In this document: positions 1-8,459 of the stretch, in pieces
How positions within the stretch are numbered: the first letter of the stretch is position 1
How the letters are laid out: each line of letters begins with the position of its first letter
DNA from: Arthrobacter sp. CAU 1506
GTDB taxonomy: Bacteria > Actinomycetota > Actinomycetes > Actinomycetales > Micrococcaceae
DNA length: 38,759 nt
NCBI RefSeq assembly: GCF_005047635.1
Contig: NZ_SUKC01000007.1
Span: 1-38,759, forward strand
Reading direction: 5' to 3'
Program-made: the position numbers and the translations under genes
The notes under the pieces: generated by a model
What the model was told of the DNA's origin: nothing
What the model saw: the letters and a program-made list of their open reading frames with translations, nothing else
The model's database searches: none

Positions 1-72
1 CGCGCGCCGCTCCATATACAGGCGCACGGCACGGTCCTTGAATTCCTGTTCGTACTTGATTCCGCTGGTCAT
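1..72 (-). CDS. IS3-family transposase OrfA, N-terminal fragment
   Basis: The first 24 codons are visible, beginning MTSGIKYEQEF and continuing KDRAVRLYMERRA. This is the characteristic opening of the IS3/IS911 OrfA helix-turn-helix protein, which binds the element ends and helps form the transposase with OrfB. A GGAGAA ribosome-binding site precedes the ATG at 72. The gene runs off the left edge, so the frameshift into OrfB cannot be checked. OrfA start plus the adjacent TGAACCG terminal repeat make the assignment firm despite the short length. Confidence 0.7.
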   Translation of the reverse strand, partial: MTSGIKYEQEFKDRAVRLYMERRA

Positions 73-122
73 GATTCATTCTCCGGTGAGGAAAGAGTCT
101 CTACCAGACCCAGTACGGTTCA
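1..122 (-). mobile_element. End of an IS3-family insertion sequence
   Basis: Position 122 is the outer end of an insertion sequence that runs leftward out of the window. Read on the minus strand from 122 it begins TGAACCGTACTGGGTC, the TGAACCG-type end typical of IS3-family elements. About 50 bp further in is a transposase start codon, the usual spacing for the left end of such an element. The other end, the second reading frame and the target-site duplication lie outside the window, so completeness cannot be judged. The bases from 123 onward belong to the interrupted HNH gene. Confidence 0.75.
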
Positions 123-904
123 CCATCACCAGCGGCACCGCCACCGAAAGAACGGCAACCCAGGACACCGACCCCGGGGAAACGACGGCCGGGGACACGG
201 CCTCGGGCCACGCATCCGCCGACGATGCGGCCGCCGGAAACTGTTCCTCCGGAAGCGGTGCCTCCGGAAGCGGCGCCACCGGCAAGGGGTCCTGCACCTG
301 CGGCGGCGGGAACACCACCGCTTCCGTCGCCGTCACCGCGCCGCTGACCACCCTGCTCGGGCTGGCCGAAGACCCCGGCGAACTCACCGGCTACGGGCTC
401 ATCCCGCCCGAAATGACCCGCAACCTCACCGCACTGGCCAAATCCTGGCTGATCGTGCTCACCGACGACTACGGCCAAGCCATCGCCGCCGCCAAAGACC
501 TGCGCACCCCGCCCGAATGGCTCAAACGCCTCGTCCGGCTCCACGACCGGCACTGCCGCGACTTCGGCTGCACCGTTCCCGCCGACCAATGCGAAATCGA
601 CCACACCATCGCCTGGGAAGACGGCGGCAAAACAGTCCTCGAGAACCTCACCGCCCGATGCAAACCCGGCCACAAAACCAAACACCACGGCGGCGGCACC
701 GTCACCCAAGACCACGACGGCACCCTGCACTACACCACCCGCTCCGGACACACCCACACCACCACCCCCGACGAAGGCTGGGCCATCACCTCCCCCTCCG
801 CACAACGGTCAGGTGGCCGCGAAGTGGAGTCCGATGATGCCAACGGCCGTTTCCCGGCTGGAGAAGGTGGGGAACAACGGGACGACAATCCCCCGCCCTT
901 CTAA
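123..904 (+). pseudogene. HNH endonuclease (DUF222/13E12 type), 5' end removed by the IS
   Basis: The reading frame enters directly from the insertion sequence at 122/123 and stays open to the stop at 902-904, giving about 259 residues of an originally longer protein. A Thr/Gly/Ser/Ala-rich linker comes first. Then follow the end of the DUF222 region and an HNH nuclease domain with CEIDHTIAWEDGG, a downstream Asn-Leu, and Cys and His residues ending in HKTKHHGG. This architecture (13E12 repeat family) is present in many copies in Arthrobacter-like genomes. Its function is poorly known, though it is related to HNH homing and restriction nucleases. Initiation from the upstream ATG at 38 would start inside the IS and is probably not native. 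The tail after the HNH domain is acidic and unstructured. The gene is most likely inactive, although the nuclease domain is intact. Confidence 0.7.
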
Positions 905-920
905 CGAAGCAGACGGTACG

Positions 921-1238
921 TCACGCGGCGCTTTGGATGATGCTCTGGACGTGCCTGGTGCTCAAACGGACGGTGATAGGAAGTTCTGCCCAGTACTCTG
1001 CCTCGTTGGCCAGTTCGTCGAGCAGGCGCTGAATTTCCTCTGCGTTCATTCCCGCCTTGTGCCCGTCGATAATCACGCTACCAAGGCCCTGGGCGGCGTC
1101 GTCGAAAGTCATATAAGCGTCCCTGATGCCTTCCATTGCGCGCTCGCGCAGATATGCCTCAAGTCGTGGCCCTCCCTCCCGAAACAGCCGTTCAAGTTCT
1201 TCGCGCCGCTGCACGAACGCCTCTCTGCTGTCATTCAT
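921..1238 (-). CDS. Conserved-looking small protein of unknown function
   Basis: This is a 105-residue protein that I do not recognise. The ATG at 1238 is chosen because it has a strong GAGGAG site about eight bases upstream; a longer frame to 1409 would run through the operator region. The sequence is charged and largely helical in character (starting MNDSREAFVQRREELERLF), with a central segment around YMTFDDAAQGLGSVIIDGHKAGMNAEEIQ. It has no signal peptide or membrane segment. It is divergent from the Clp gene, and the intergenic region carries two HspR-type operators, so heat-shock co-regulation is possible but unproven. A role as an accessory or adaptor to the neighbouring unfoldase is only a guess from position. 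Confidence 0.6.
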   Translation of the reverse strand: MNDSREAFVQRREELERLFREGGPRLEAYLRERAMEGIRDAYMTFDDAAQGLGSVIIDGHKAGMNAEEIQRLLDELANEAEYWAELPITVRLSTRHVQSIIQSAA

Positions 1239-1331
1239 GATCCGCTCCTCGGCTCCTGATACTGGCACGAGCAAAGCTACGCTCCGCGTCGACCCGCTGC
1301 CGGCGTTATCCCCATGTGTAGGCATCCTCAA

Positions 1332-1352
1332 TATGAGTCGGCATGACTCAAC
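1332..1352 (+). promoter_or_regulatory. HAIR operator 1 (HspR binding site)
   Basis: TGAGT-N7-ACTCA at 1334-1350 matches the core of HAIR (CTTGAGT-N7-ACTCAAG), the inverted repeat bound by the MerR-type heat-shock repressor HspR in actinobacteria. The outer two bases of each arm are degenerate (TA and AC). It lies about 80 bp upstream of the Clp gene start. Confidence 0.75.
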
Positions 1353-1393
1353 TTTTTCACACTTCTGGAATAATCTTCGGCTTGAGGCGTTAA

Positions 1394-1414
1394 CATGAGT
1401 CGAAGGCACTCAAG
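1394..1414 (+). promoter_or_regulatory. HAIR operator 2 (HspR binding site)
   Basis: TGAGT-N7-ACTCAAG at 1396-1414 has a perfect right HAIR arm and a left arm perfect in its inner five bases. It ends only 18 bp before the Clp start codon, next to the AGGAGG ribosome-binding site, so bound HspR would block transcription. A TAATCT that could serve as a -10 element lies between the two operators at 1371-1376, and the operators would flank such a promoter. Confidence 0.8.
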
Positions 1415-1432
1415 TCCACAGGAGGATCATCA

Positions 1433-4042
1433 ATGCCACTGTTCTTCGGACCCGCATCCGGCAACGGATCTTTCGACGAGTTCCTGGTCCGCTACCTGCA
1501 GGGCCAGCGCGCGGCGCAGTCCCGCCGCACGGTCGATCTCACCCGACTGCTCAGCCGCCGCACCCACGAAGTGCTGGCACAGGCGGCCGCGTTCGCCGCT
1601 GGCCTCGGCCACACGGAAGTAGATGCGCTGCACATTCTGCGCGTCATGGCCGAGCAGGAACCGGCCGCCGGCCAGATCAAGCTCACCGGCGCCGATCCGC
1701 AGGCCATCGTCCGCACCGCCGAGCAAAGCCTGCCGGAAAAGGCGGACCCGATCAGCGAAGCGCCGTCCCTGACTCCGTCGGCGCAGCGCGCCCTGCTGGA
1801 TGCCCACCAAGTGGCCCGGGCATTCGGTTCCACCTACATCGACCCGGAGCACCTGTTCGCCGCGTTCGTCCTGAACCAGGAGACCGCAGCCGGCCAGATC
1901 CTGGCCGCCACCGGCGTCACCCCTCAGGCACTGCAGCAGGCCAACGCGGCCGAAGCAGCCCAAGCGCAAGCAGCCCAAGCCCAGGCGGGACCGGGCAGCA
2001 ACCCGGCAGCCCAGCAGGAACAAGCGGCTGGCTCGGCGACCCCGATGCTGGACCAGTTCGGCGTCGATCTGACCGCGCGGGCCCGGGAGAACCAACTGGA
2101 TCCGGTGATCGGCCGCGCCGACGAGATCGCGCAAACCATCGAGATTCTGGCCCGCCGCACCAAGAACAACCCGGTGCTGATCGGCGAGGCCGGCGTCGGC
2201 AAGACCGCCATCGTCGAAGGACTGGCCCAGGCCATCGTGGACGGCGACGTTCCCGAACAGCTGCGCGGCAAGCGCGTGGTGTCGCTTGACCTGCCCGGCA
2301 TGCTGGCGGGCACCCGCTACCGTGGCGACTTCGAGGAGCGGCTGACCAAGACCATGGACGAGATCAGTGCGGCCAGCGGCGACCTGATCGTCTTCATTGA
2401 CGAACTGCACACCGTGGTCGGTGCGGGCGGAGGCGGCGAGGGCGGCATGGATGCCGGCAATATCCTCAAGCCGCGGCTGGCCCGCGGCGAGCTGCACCTG
2501 GTCGGCGCCACCACGCTGGGCGAATACCGCAAGGTGGAAAAGGACCCGGCGCTGGAGCGCCGCTTCCAGCCGGTGATGGTGGGCGAGCCCTCGATCGAGG
2601 ACGCGGTGCAGATCTTGGCCGGGCTGAAGGACCGCTACGAGGAGCACCACCAGGTGACCTACACCGACGGAGCCATTCGCGCCGCCGTCGAGATGTCCTC
2701 GCGCTACATCACCGACCGTTTCCTGCCGGACAAGGCGATCGACCTGATCGACCAGGCCGGAGCCCGGCTGAGCCTGCGGCGCGGCCCGCGCGTTGACGTG
2801 GCGGCGCTGCGCGCACAGCTGTCGGAGCTGGAGTCGGCCAAGAACGCGGCCGTTGCCGAGGAACGCTACGAGGATGCCTCCTCGCTGCGCGATGAGATCG
2901 AGGCGCTGAGGGCCACGATCGATTCCGCCGCCCAGCCAGCCACCCACGCCACGGAAGACAACGACGGCGGAGCGCGCCCCGCCGTCGTGCCCTCCGATGT
3001 GGTGGGCGAGGCGGAGATTGCCGAAATCATTGCCCGCGCCACCGGCATTCCGGCCGCCCGGCTGACCCAGGGCGACCGGCAGCGGCTGGCCCGTCTGGAG
3101 GAGGACCTGCATGCCCGGGTGATCGGGCAGGACGATGCGGTGACCTCCATTGCCAAGTCCGTTCGGCGCAACCGCACCGGCATGGGCGACGAGGGCCGGC
3201 CGGTCGGCAGTTTCCTGTTCCTGGGCCCCACCGGGGTGGGCAAGACCGAGCTGGCCAAGGCTCTGGCGGAGTCGCTGTTCGGTGACGAGAACGCCATGGT
3301 CCGTTTCGACATGAGCGAGTACGGCGAGCGCCACACCGTCTCGCGGCTGGTCGGCGCCCCTCCGGGCTACGTCGGCTACGGCGAGGCAGGCCAGCTGACC
3401 GAGCGGGTCCGCCGGCATCCGTACTCGGTGGTGCTGCTGGACGAGGTGGAGAAGGCGCACCCGGACGTGTTTAACCTGTTGCTGCAGGTGCTCGACGACG
3501 GGCGTCTCACCGACGGACAGGGCCGCACCGTGGACTTCCGCAACACCGTGGTGATCATGACCTCCAACCTTGGGTCGGAGTTCCTGGCCAGCAAGGGCGG
3601 AGCTCTCGGCTTCACCTCGAATAACGGCGTGGACGGCTTCGCCTCCGAGCAGGACCTGCGCGCCCGGGTGATGGGCCGGCTGCGCGAGGCCATGCGGCCG
3701 GAGTTCTTGAACCGGATCGACGAGATCGTGCTCTTCCGCAAGCTGGAGAAGGAGCAGTTGCGCTCCATCGTGCGGCTGCAGCTGCGCCGGTCCGAGACCA
3801 GGCTGGCTGCCCAGGGCATCTCGCTGGCCGTGGACGAGGACGCGGTGGACTGGATCGCCGAGGCCGGCTACGAACCGGAATACGGCGCCCGCCCGCTGCG
3901 CCGCGTGATCCAGCGTGAACTGGACGACCGGATTGCGGACCTGCTGGTCGCGGAGTCGGTGGCCGAAGGTGGCCGGATCCGCGTGACCGCCGGGGACGAT
4001 GGCCTCCGCGTCACGGCGGAGAGCATGGCCGTCGCCGCGTAG
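1433..4042 (+). CDS. ClpC-type AAA+ unfoldase with UVR motif, HspR-controlled
   Basis: An 869-residue Hsp100 protein that unfolds proteins with ATP. It has an N-terminal Clp repeat domain (about 35-165), an Ala/Gln-rich linker (170-203), and AAA+ domain 1 with Walker A GEAGVGKT at 251-258 and Walker B at 318-324. A short middle region carries a UVR-like helix (about 463-497). AAA+ domain 2 follows, with Walker A GPTGVGKT at 598-605, Walker B near 666-671 and a C-terminal small domain. The short UVR middle region and the LGF tripeptide at 725-727, at the place of the ClpP-docking loop, point to a ClpC-like partner of ClpP rather than the disaggregase ClpB, which has a long coiled coil. The start has an AGGAGG site. 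Two HAIR boxes upstream indicate HspR control, which in actinobacteria is best known for clpB and dnaK. I leave the symbol blank because clpC, clpC2 and clpB are all used loosely for such proteins. Confidence 0.9.
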   Translation: MPLFFGPASGNGSFDEFLVRYLQGQRAAQSRRTVDLTRLLSRRTHEVLAQAAAFAAGLGHTEVDALHILRVMAEQEPAAGQIKLTGADPQAIVRTAEQSLPEKADPISEAPSLTPSAQRALLDAHQVARAFGSTYIDPEHLFAAFVLNQETAAGQILAATGVTPQALQQANAAEAAQAQAAQAQAGPGSNPAAQQEQAAGSATPMLDQFGVDLTARARENQLDPVIGRADEIAQTIEILARRTKNNPVLIGEAGVGKTAIVEGLAQAIVDGDVPEQLRGKRVVSLDLPGMLAGTRYRGDFEERLTKTMDEISAASGDLIVFIDELHTVVGAGGGGEGGMDAGNILKPRLARGELHLVGATTLGEYRKVEKDPALERRFQPVMVGEPSIEDAVQILAGLKDRYEEHHQVTYTDGAIRAAVEMSSRYITDRFLPDKAIDLIDQAGARLSLRRGPRVDVAALRAQLSELESAKNAAVAEERYEDASSLRDEIEALRATIDSAAQPATHATEDNDGGARPAVVPSDVVGEAEIAEIIARATGIPAARLTQGDRQRLARLEEDLHARVIGQDDAVTSIAKSVRRNRTGMGDEGRPVGSFLFLGPTGVGKTELAKALAESLFGDENAMVRFDMSEYGERHTVSRLVGAPPGYVGYGEAGQLTERVRRHPYSVVLLDEVEKAHPDVFNLLLQVLDDGRLTDGQGRTVDFRNTVVIMTSNLGSEFLASKGGALGFTSNNGVDGFASEQDLRARVMGRLREAMRPEFLNRIDEIVLFRKLEKEQLRSIVRLQLRRSETRLAAQGISLAVDEDAVDWIAEAGYEPEYGARPLRRVIQRELDDRIADLLVAESVAEGGRIRVTAGDDGLRVTAESMAVAA

Positions 4043-4079
4043 CCGCCGCCTAACCGGCGGGGCACCCGGTTACGCTTCC

Positions 4080-4135
4080 GCAGAGGGCGGGGCACCTGAT
4101 TCGACCAGTCGTCGATCGGGTGTCCCGCCCTCTGC
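4080..4135. terminator. Bidirectional terminator between Clp and TetR genes
   Basis: Arms 4080-4100 and 4115-4135 pair over 21 bp (GCAGAGGGCGGGGCACCTGAT with its complement, two non-Watson-Crick positions) around a 14-base loop. It sits between two converging genes and can serve both. Confidence 0.75.
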
Positions 4136-4197
4136 GTTGTGTGCAAGCTTCGAGGTCTCCTGCAACATCCCCGGAGGACGAGGCCAGGGCAAGCGCG

Positions 4198-4893
4198 CTA
4201 GGCCTCCGCTGCCTCGATGCCACCGACGGGATGCGGCAAATGGGCGGCGAGGCCGTCGAGGATCAGGTCCAGGCCGAAGTCGAACTCGTCGGCAAAATCG
4301 TAGCCGGGCTGCAGAACGTGCTGCAGCGCAAACTCACGCAGATGCGGATAGTCCCCCGCACTAAACATCTCCACCATCGGCCCGGCGACTTCCGCCAGGC
4401 TTTCCGGTCCGTCGAACGGCAGCGATGCCTCCTGCAGGGCTGAGCCATAAACATAGGCGTCCAGCAGAGCGTAGGTGTGTGCAGCCAGTGCAAGCGAAAA
4501 GCCAGCGGAGCGGAGGGTGCCGAGGACCGCGTCATGGTGGCGGAGGTTCGCCATCCCCGGCGTCGTCCGGGATTCCATCAGGGCTATCGCCCACGGATGG
4601 CGGCGCAGCACTTTGCGGGCGGAGGTTGCGCGCCGCTTTAGCTCGGCCTTCCACTCGCCGCCCGGGACCGGCAATTCGATCTCGTTGAAGATGGCGTCCA
4701 CGATGCCATCCAGGATCTCGTCCTTGTTGCGCACGTAGTGGTACAGGGACATCGGTTTGGTTTCCAGGGACTTGGCCAGCGAGCGGATGGTCAGTCCGGC
4801 AAGCCCGCCGTCATCGGCGATGGCCATTGCGGCCTGCACTACGCGTTCGCGGCTGAGCGGAGGGCGTTCTGGAGCAGCAGATTTTTCAGTCAT
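4198..4893 (-). CDS. TetR-family transcriptional repressor
   Basis: This 231-residue regulator has an N-terminal TetR DNA-binding helix-turn-helix (about residues 14-60, ending in the typical [15 protein letters not shown]) and a C-terminal helical ligand-binding domain of the tetracycline-repressor type (PF02909-like). The ATG at 4893 is chosen because the longer frame to 5061 would begin inside the neighbouring gene and read through the operator. The gene is divergent from the MDR oxidoreductase at 4995. The space between them holds a 35-bp double palindrome, so it very probably represses both itself and the oxidoreductase until a small, probably electrophilic or quinone-like, ligand binds. 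The ligand is inferred only from the target gene. Confidence 0.85.
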   Translation of the reverse strand: MTEKSAAPERPPLSRERVVQAAMAIADDGGLAGLTIRSLAKSLETKPMSLYHYVRNKDEILDGIVDAIFNEIELPVPGGEWKAELKRRATSARKVLRRHPWAIALMESRTTPGMANLRHHDAVLGTLRSAGFSLALAAHTYALLDAYVYGSALQEASLPFDGPESLAEVAGPMVEMFSAGDYPHLREFALQHVLQPGYDFADEFDFGLDLILDGLAAHLPHPVGGIEAAEA

Positions 4894-4915
4894 TGTTCCC
4901 GTGACTATAGCATTC

Positions 4916-4950
4916 TCGTACTTTGTACGATACCTTCGTACAAAGTACGA
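4916..4950. promoter_or_regulatory. Double palindromic operator of the TetR regulator
   Basis: TCGTACTTTGTACGA (4916-4930) and its exact reverse complement TCGTACAAAGTACGA (4936-4950) are separated by TACCT. Each half is itself a palindrome (TCGTAC-N3-GTACGA), so two repressor dimers could bind with centres 20 bp apart, on the same helix face. The sites lie in the divergent promoter region between the TetR gene and the oxidoreductase. Confidence 0.8.
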
Positions 4951-4994
4951 CCCATCAGCAGCTCCACCCTCAAATTCTCGAGAAGGAAGCCTCC

Positions 4995-6041
4995 ATGGAA
5001 CCGAAAGAATCGTCGACGCCGGCAGCCCCGACATCGCAGTCGGAAAGCAAGGCCGCCGCACCGGACCGAACCATGCGCGCCATGGTCCAGCGCAAGTACG
5101 GATTGGCCGATGCGCTGCAGTTGGACACCGTCGCAGTGCCGGACATCGCCGACAACCAGGTGCTCATCCGGGTCCGCGCGGCCGGGCTGGATCGCGGAAC
5201 GTGGCATATGGCCACAGGACTGCCCTACCCGGTCCGCGCAGTGTCGGGCTGGCGCACTCCCAAGAATCCGATCCTGGGGCTGGATGTTGCGGGAACGGTA
5301 GCCGCAGTGGGCTCTGCCGTCACACGGTTCGCGGTCGGAGACGAGATCTTCGGCTTCGGAAAGGGGTGCTTCGCCGAGTACGCGGTGGCCTCGGAGAAAA
5401 TGCTGGCAGCAAAGCCTGCCGCACTGACCTTTGAGCAGGCGGCCGCCGTTCCAGTGTCCGGCACAACGGCCCTGCAAGCCCTGCGCGACGCCGGCAGACT
5501 CCAAGCCGGTCAGAGCGTGCTGATCACCGGCGCCTCAGGTGGCGTGGGCACCTATGCAGTGCAGATCGCTGTCGCGATGGGCGCAACCGTCACCGGCGTC
5601 TGCAGCGCCGCCAAAGCGGACCTGGTGCGCAGCCTCGGCGCCGAAACCGTCATCGACTACGCCCGCCAGGACTTCGCCGCCGATGGCCGCCGCTACGACG
5701 TGATCATTGACGCAGCCGGCAACCCATCACTGAAGCGCCTGCGCCGGGCACTCACCCCTGGCGGCACGGCAGTCATCGTTGGCGGCGAGGGCGGCGACCG
5801 CTGGACGGGCGGCTTGTTCAGGCCGATTGGCGGCATGCTCCTGTCCCTCTTCAGCCGGCAGCGTTTTGTCATGTTCATGGCACGCGAGAACGCCACGGAG
5901 TTCGAGCGGCTGGGTGAACTGATCGTTTCGGGCAAGGTGGCGCCGAGCATCGACCGGACCTACCCGCTGGAGCAGGTACCGGTGGCCATCGGCCGCCTGG
6001 ACGCCGGAGAGGTTCGGGGCAAAGCCGTCATCACCGTCTAG
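4995..6041 (+). CDS. Zinc-free MDR oxidoreductase, quinone reductase-like
   Basis: A 348-residue member of the medium-chain dehydrogenase/reductase superfamily. It has a GroES-like N-terminal domain (about 27-145) and a Rossmann fold with the NADPH-binding [10 protein letters not shown] around 179-188. The catalytic and structural zinc Cys/His sets of alcohol dehydrogenases are absent, which points to the quinone oxidoreductase/enoyl reductase branch that reduces quinones or activated double bonds with NADPH. The first 26 residues are a Ser/Ala/Pro-rich extension. The ATG at 4995 is preferred because it has AGAAGGAAG upstream; the earlier ATG at 4923 lies in the operator. The gene is probably induced when the divergent TetR protein releases its operator. 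Confidence 0.85.
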   Translation: MEPKESSTPAAPTSQSESKAAAPDRTMRAMVQRKYGLADALQLDTVAVPDIADNQVLIRVRAAGLDRGTWHMATGLPYPVRAVSGWRTPKNPILGLDVAGTVAAVGSAVTRFAVGDEIFGFGKGCFAEYAVASEKMLAAKPAALTFEQAAAVPVSGTTALQALRDAGRLQAGQSVLITGASGGVGTYAVQIAVAMGATVTGVCSAAKADLVRSLGAETVIDYARQDFAADGRRYDVIIDAAGNPSLKRLRRALTPGGTAVIVGGEGGDRWTGGLFRPIGGMLLSLFSRQRFVMFMARENATEFERLGELIVSGKVAPSIDRTYPLEQVPVAIGRLDAGEVRGKAVITV

Positions 6042-6184
6042 CCCTCCGGTCGAACCGCCTCCTCGCCGCCGGACAAAAGCATCAACTGCTCCGACATACA
6101 ACGCCAAACAGTGGCGCTGACGGCGTCCGGGTTCCACACTGGGAGCGTTACCAGTTCCGGCTGCACCGCGAAGGAGCCACGGCT

Positions 6185-6955
6185 ATGCCCAACAATGCCC
6201 AACTGCGACTCAGACCCGTCCTCGAGATCCTGGCCGATGCGGCCGCCAACGGCACCCGCCCCGATGCCCGCGAGGTTATCAGCGAAGCGCTGCGCCGCGT
6301 GCCGCCGACCGCCCACGAACAGGAACTGCTGAGCGGCGGAGTGCCGCGCGGCTTCAAGAACCTGACGACGGCGACCGCCCGGTTGGTCAAGGCGGGCTGG
6401 ATGTCCAAGGGCCGCGGGGGTTGGGCCGTCACCGAAGACGGGCTGCGGGCCATCGTCGCCTTCTCCAGCCCGTCTGAACTGGCAGAGGCCCTCGACGCAG
6501 GCACCCCGCTGCCCGTCGCACCGGCCGCGACGGCTGAGGCAAAGCCGCTTGCCGCGCCGGGTGCGCCGGCCGCGGATGCAGAGCCTCTTCCTGCGCCGGA
6601 CGAGCCAGCCGCGGCTGCGGATTCCCGACGGCTCGCCGACCAGCCGGAAACCGTGGCCGTAGTCGGTGACTTCGGCGTCCTGCTCGGAGCCGACCGGGAC
6701 TGGGACCCTGCTGGCAACGCCGTGCAGATGCGCTTCGAGCCAGCCGAGGGCCTGTGGCGGCTGGACGGCGAACTGCCCGCCGGGCGTTACGCCTTCAAGT
6801 TCGCGCTGAACGGTTCGTGGGAGGAGAACTACGGCGCCTTCGGCCTTCTGGACGGCGCCAACCACGAGTTCCAGCACGACGGCGGTGCGGTCACCATTGT
6901 CTACGACCACGCCACCCATGACCTCGCGGCGGCTTCCCAACTGACCCCTGCCTGA
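6185..6955 (+). CDS. Winged-helix-like protein fused to an X25 glucan-binding module
   Basis: A 256-residue cytoplasmic protein with two recognisable parts. Residues 1-95 look like a small winged-helix domain: helices, then GFKNLTTATARLVKAGWMSKG and a turn reading WAVTEDGLRAI, similar to the Mrr N-terminal wing. After an Ala/Pro-rich linker (about 96-155), residues 156-245 resemble the X25 module of pullulanases, a starch- or glycogen-binding beta-sandwich (VGDFGVLLGADRDWDP, YAFKFALNGSWEENYG, HEFQHDGG). X25 is normally attached to secreted glycosidases; here there is no signal peptide and no catalytic domain. A maltodextrin- or glycogen-sensing regulator is the inference. A GAAGGAG site precedes the ATG, and a terminator follows directly, so the gene is monocistronic. 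Confidence 0.7.
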   Translation: MPNNAQLRLRPVLEILADAAANGTRPDAREVISEALRRVPPTAHEQELLSGGVPRGFKNLTTATARLVKAGWMSKGRGGWAVTEDGLRAIVAFSSPSELAEALDAGTPLPVAPAATAEAKPLAAPGAPAADAEPLPAPDEPAAAADSRRLADQPETVAVVGDFGVLLGADRDWDPAGNAVQMRFEPAEGLWRLDGELPAGRYAFKFALNGSWEENYGAFGLLDGANHEFQHDGGAVTIVYDHATHDLAAASQLTPA

Positions 6956-6970
6956 GGCTGATCCGCGCAG

Positions 6971-6995
6971 CAGCCGGGGCATCCCGCCCCGGCTG
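6971..6995 (+). terminator. Hairpin terminator after the X25-fusion gene
   Basis: CAGCCGGGGC (6971-6980) and GCCCCGGCTG (6986-6995) form a perfect 10-bp stem with a five-base loop, 15 bp past the stop codon. There is only a weak T-rich tail. Confidence 0.7.
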
Positions 6996-7145
6996 TCGCA
7001 TTCTGCCCTTGTGCAAAAATCACCCCGCGTGAAGGCCGTGCCGGAGAGGGCGGATGAGCTTCCCGGCCGGGTCCTCAGGCCCCTCTTCGAGAACCCTTGA
7101 CTGGTCCGTTGAGCAGCTGTCACGATGTCTCACATGGCGCAGAGC

Positions 7146-7160
7146 TGCGCATCATGCGCA
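7146..7160. promoter_or_regulatory. Short palindrome upstream of the DmdA-like gene
   Basis: TGCGCA-TCA-TGCGCA is both a direct and an inverted repeat, 49 bp before the start codon. A TTGACT that could be a -35 element lies at 7097-7102. It may be an operator for the downstream gene, but no regulator is adjacent on this side, and chance cannot be excluded in such GC-rich DNA. Confidence 0.3.
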
Positions 7161-7208
7161 ACTTCTTCAGGTCCGGCTGGCGCCAGAACCTCGAAGGAGG
7201 AAGCATCC

Positions 7209-8429
7209 ATGTCGGAGATTCTCGATTCGGGCTCCGCCCCGTTCAACGGCACCGATTCACGCGTCAATCCCCATCCGGCCGTCACGCTCTACACCCGGCT
7301 GCGCAAGTCACCGTATTTCTGGAAGTCGCGGGAGCACGGCGTCGCGGCCTACAGCGTCTACAACCACACGTACCATCCGCGCCACTATGGCGATCCGGTC
7401 AGCGAATACTGGTCCTTGCTGAACGACGTCACCCTGTGGGACGTCGGAGTGGAGCGGCAACTGCAGATCAGCGGCCCGCAGGCCTTCGATTTCACCAATA
7501 TGCTGACCCCGCGCGACCTGACCAAGTGCGCGGTGGGCCAGTGCAAATACGCCTTCATCACCGCGGCCGACGGCGGCATCATCAACGACCCGATCCTGCT
7601 GCGCGTGGAGGAGAACAAGTTCTGGCTATCCCTGGCGGACAGCGACGTGCACCTGTGGGCCATGGGCCTGGCCCACGCCGGCGGCTGGGACGTCACGGTG
7701 GAAGAAGTGGACGTGGCCCCGGTCCAAGTCCAGGGTCCCAAAGCCAAGGGGCTGATGTCCGACTTGTTCGGCCCGCAGATCCTGGACATGCCCTACTACT
7801 ACATGCAGCACCACACGCTGAACGGCCTGGACGTGGTGGTCAGCCGGACCGGGTACACCGGTGAAATCGGCTACGAGATCTACCTCTACAACGCCACCCA
7901 GAACGCAGGCCGCCTCTGGGACACCGTCTGGGAAGCCGGCCAACCGCACGACCTGCGTGTGATCGGCCCCTGCCACATCCGCCGCATCGAGGCCGGCATG
8001 CTCGCCTACGGCTGCGACATCACGCTCGACACCAACCCGCTGGAAGTCGGCTACGACTACAACTGGATGGTGGACCTGGATCAGGAGGCGGACTTCGTCG
8101 GCAAGGAAGCGCTGAGCCGGATCCGTGAGAAGGGCATCGACCGGCTGCTGGTCGGGGTGGACATCGACGGCGACCCGCTGGGCAGCTACAACGACGGCTC
8201 CATGATCGAGCCCTTCCCGGTGTCTGTCGGCGGCGGCGCGCAGATCGGCGAAGTCACCAGCGCCTGCAATTCCCCGCGGCTGGAACGCAACATCGGCCTG
8301 GCCATGGTGCCGTTCGACCTCAGCGAAGAGGGCACCGCGCTGTCCATCCACACACCGGAGGGAGTGCGCGAGGGCACAGTGGTGCAGAAGCCCTTCTACG
8401 ATCCCAGCAAGGAGACACCCAAGGACTGA
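7209..8429 (+). CDS. DmdA/GcvT-like folate-dependent demethylase or aminomethyltransferase
   Basis: This 406-residue enzyme belongs to the glycine-cleavage T-protein superfamily: a folate-binding GcvT domain (to about residue 290) and a C-terminal barrel. These proteins move a one-carbon group from a substrate to tetrahydrofolate. Several segments resemble dimethylsulfoniopropionate demethylase DmdA more than the true T-protein: YSVYNHTYHP near the N terminus, WDVGVERQLQISGP, GGIINDPILL (T-proteins usually have a DD pair here) and FWLSLADSDVHLWAMGLA. No gcvP, gcvH or lipoate genes are nearby, which also speaks against glycine cleavage. Substrates could be a sulfonium, betaine or methoxy compound; the sequence does not decide. 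The ATG at 7209 is preferred for its GAAGGAGGAAGC site. The gene stands alone and converges on an MHS transporter gene. Confidence 0.75.
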   Translation: MSEILDSGSAPFNGTDSRVNPHPAVTLYTRLRKSPYFWKSREHGVAAYSVYNHTYHPRHYGDPVSEYWSLLNDVTLWDVGVERQLQISGPQAFDFTNMLTPRDLTKCAVGQCKYAFITAADGGIINDPILLRVEENKFWLSLADSDVHLWAMGLAHAGGWDVTVEEVDVAPVQVQGPKAKGLMSDLFGPQILDMPYYYMQHHTLNGLDVVVSRTGYTGEIGYEIYLYNATQNAGRLWDTVWEAGQPHDLRVIGPCHIRRIEAGMLAYGCDITLDTNPLEVGYDYNWMVDLDQEADFVGKEALSRIREKGIDRLLVGVDIDGDPLGSYNDGSMIEPFPVSVGGGAQIGEVTSACNSPRLERNIGLAMVPFDLSEEGTALSIHTPEGVREGTVVQKPFYDPSKETPKD

Positions 8430-8459
8430 ACCCGGCCCCTTGCCCAGCCAACCACCAAC

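Noticed and set aside
1430-3460. A 676-codon open frame antisense to the Clp gene
   Set aside because: It is a codon-bias shadow typical of high-GC genes: Gly/Ala/Arg/His-rich, no recognisable domain, no ribosome site, and the plus-strand gene is certain.
7048-7110. Resemblance to a glycine riboswitch before the GcvT-like gene
   Set aside because: GGAGAG and CTCAGG pieces occur, but the conserved CCGAAGG core and tandem aptamer layout are absent.
7209-8429. Glycine-cleavage T-protein (gcvT) call
   Set aside because: DmdA-like motifs prevail and no gcvP or gcvH gene is nearby.
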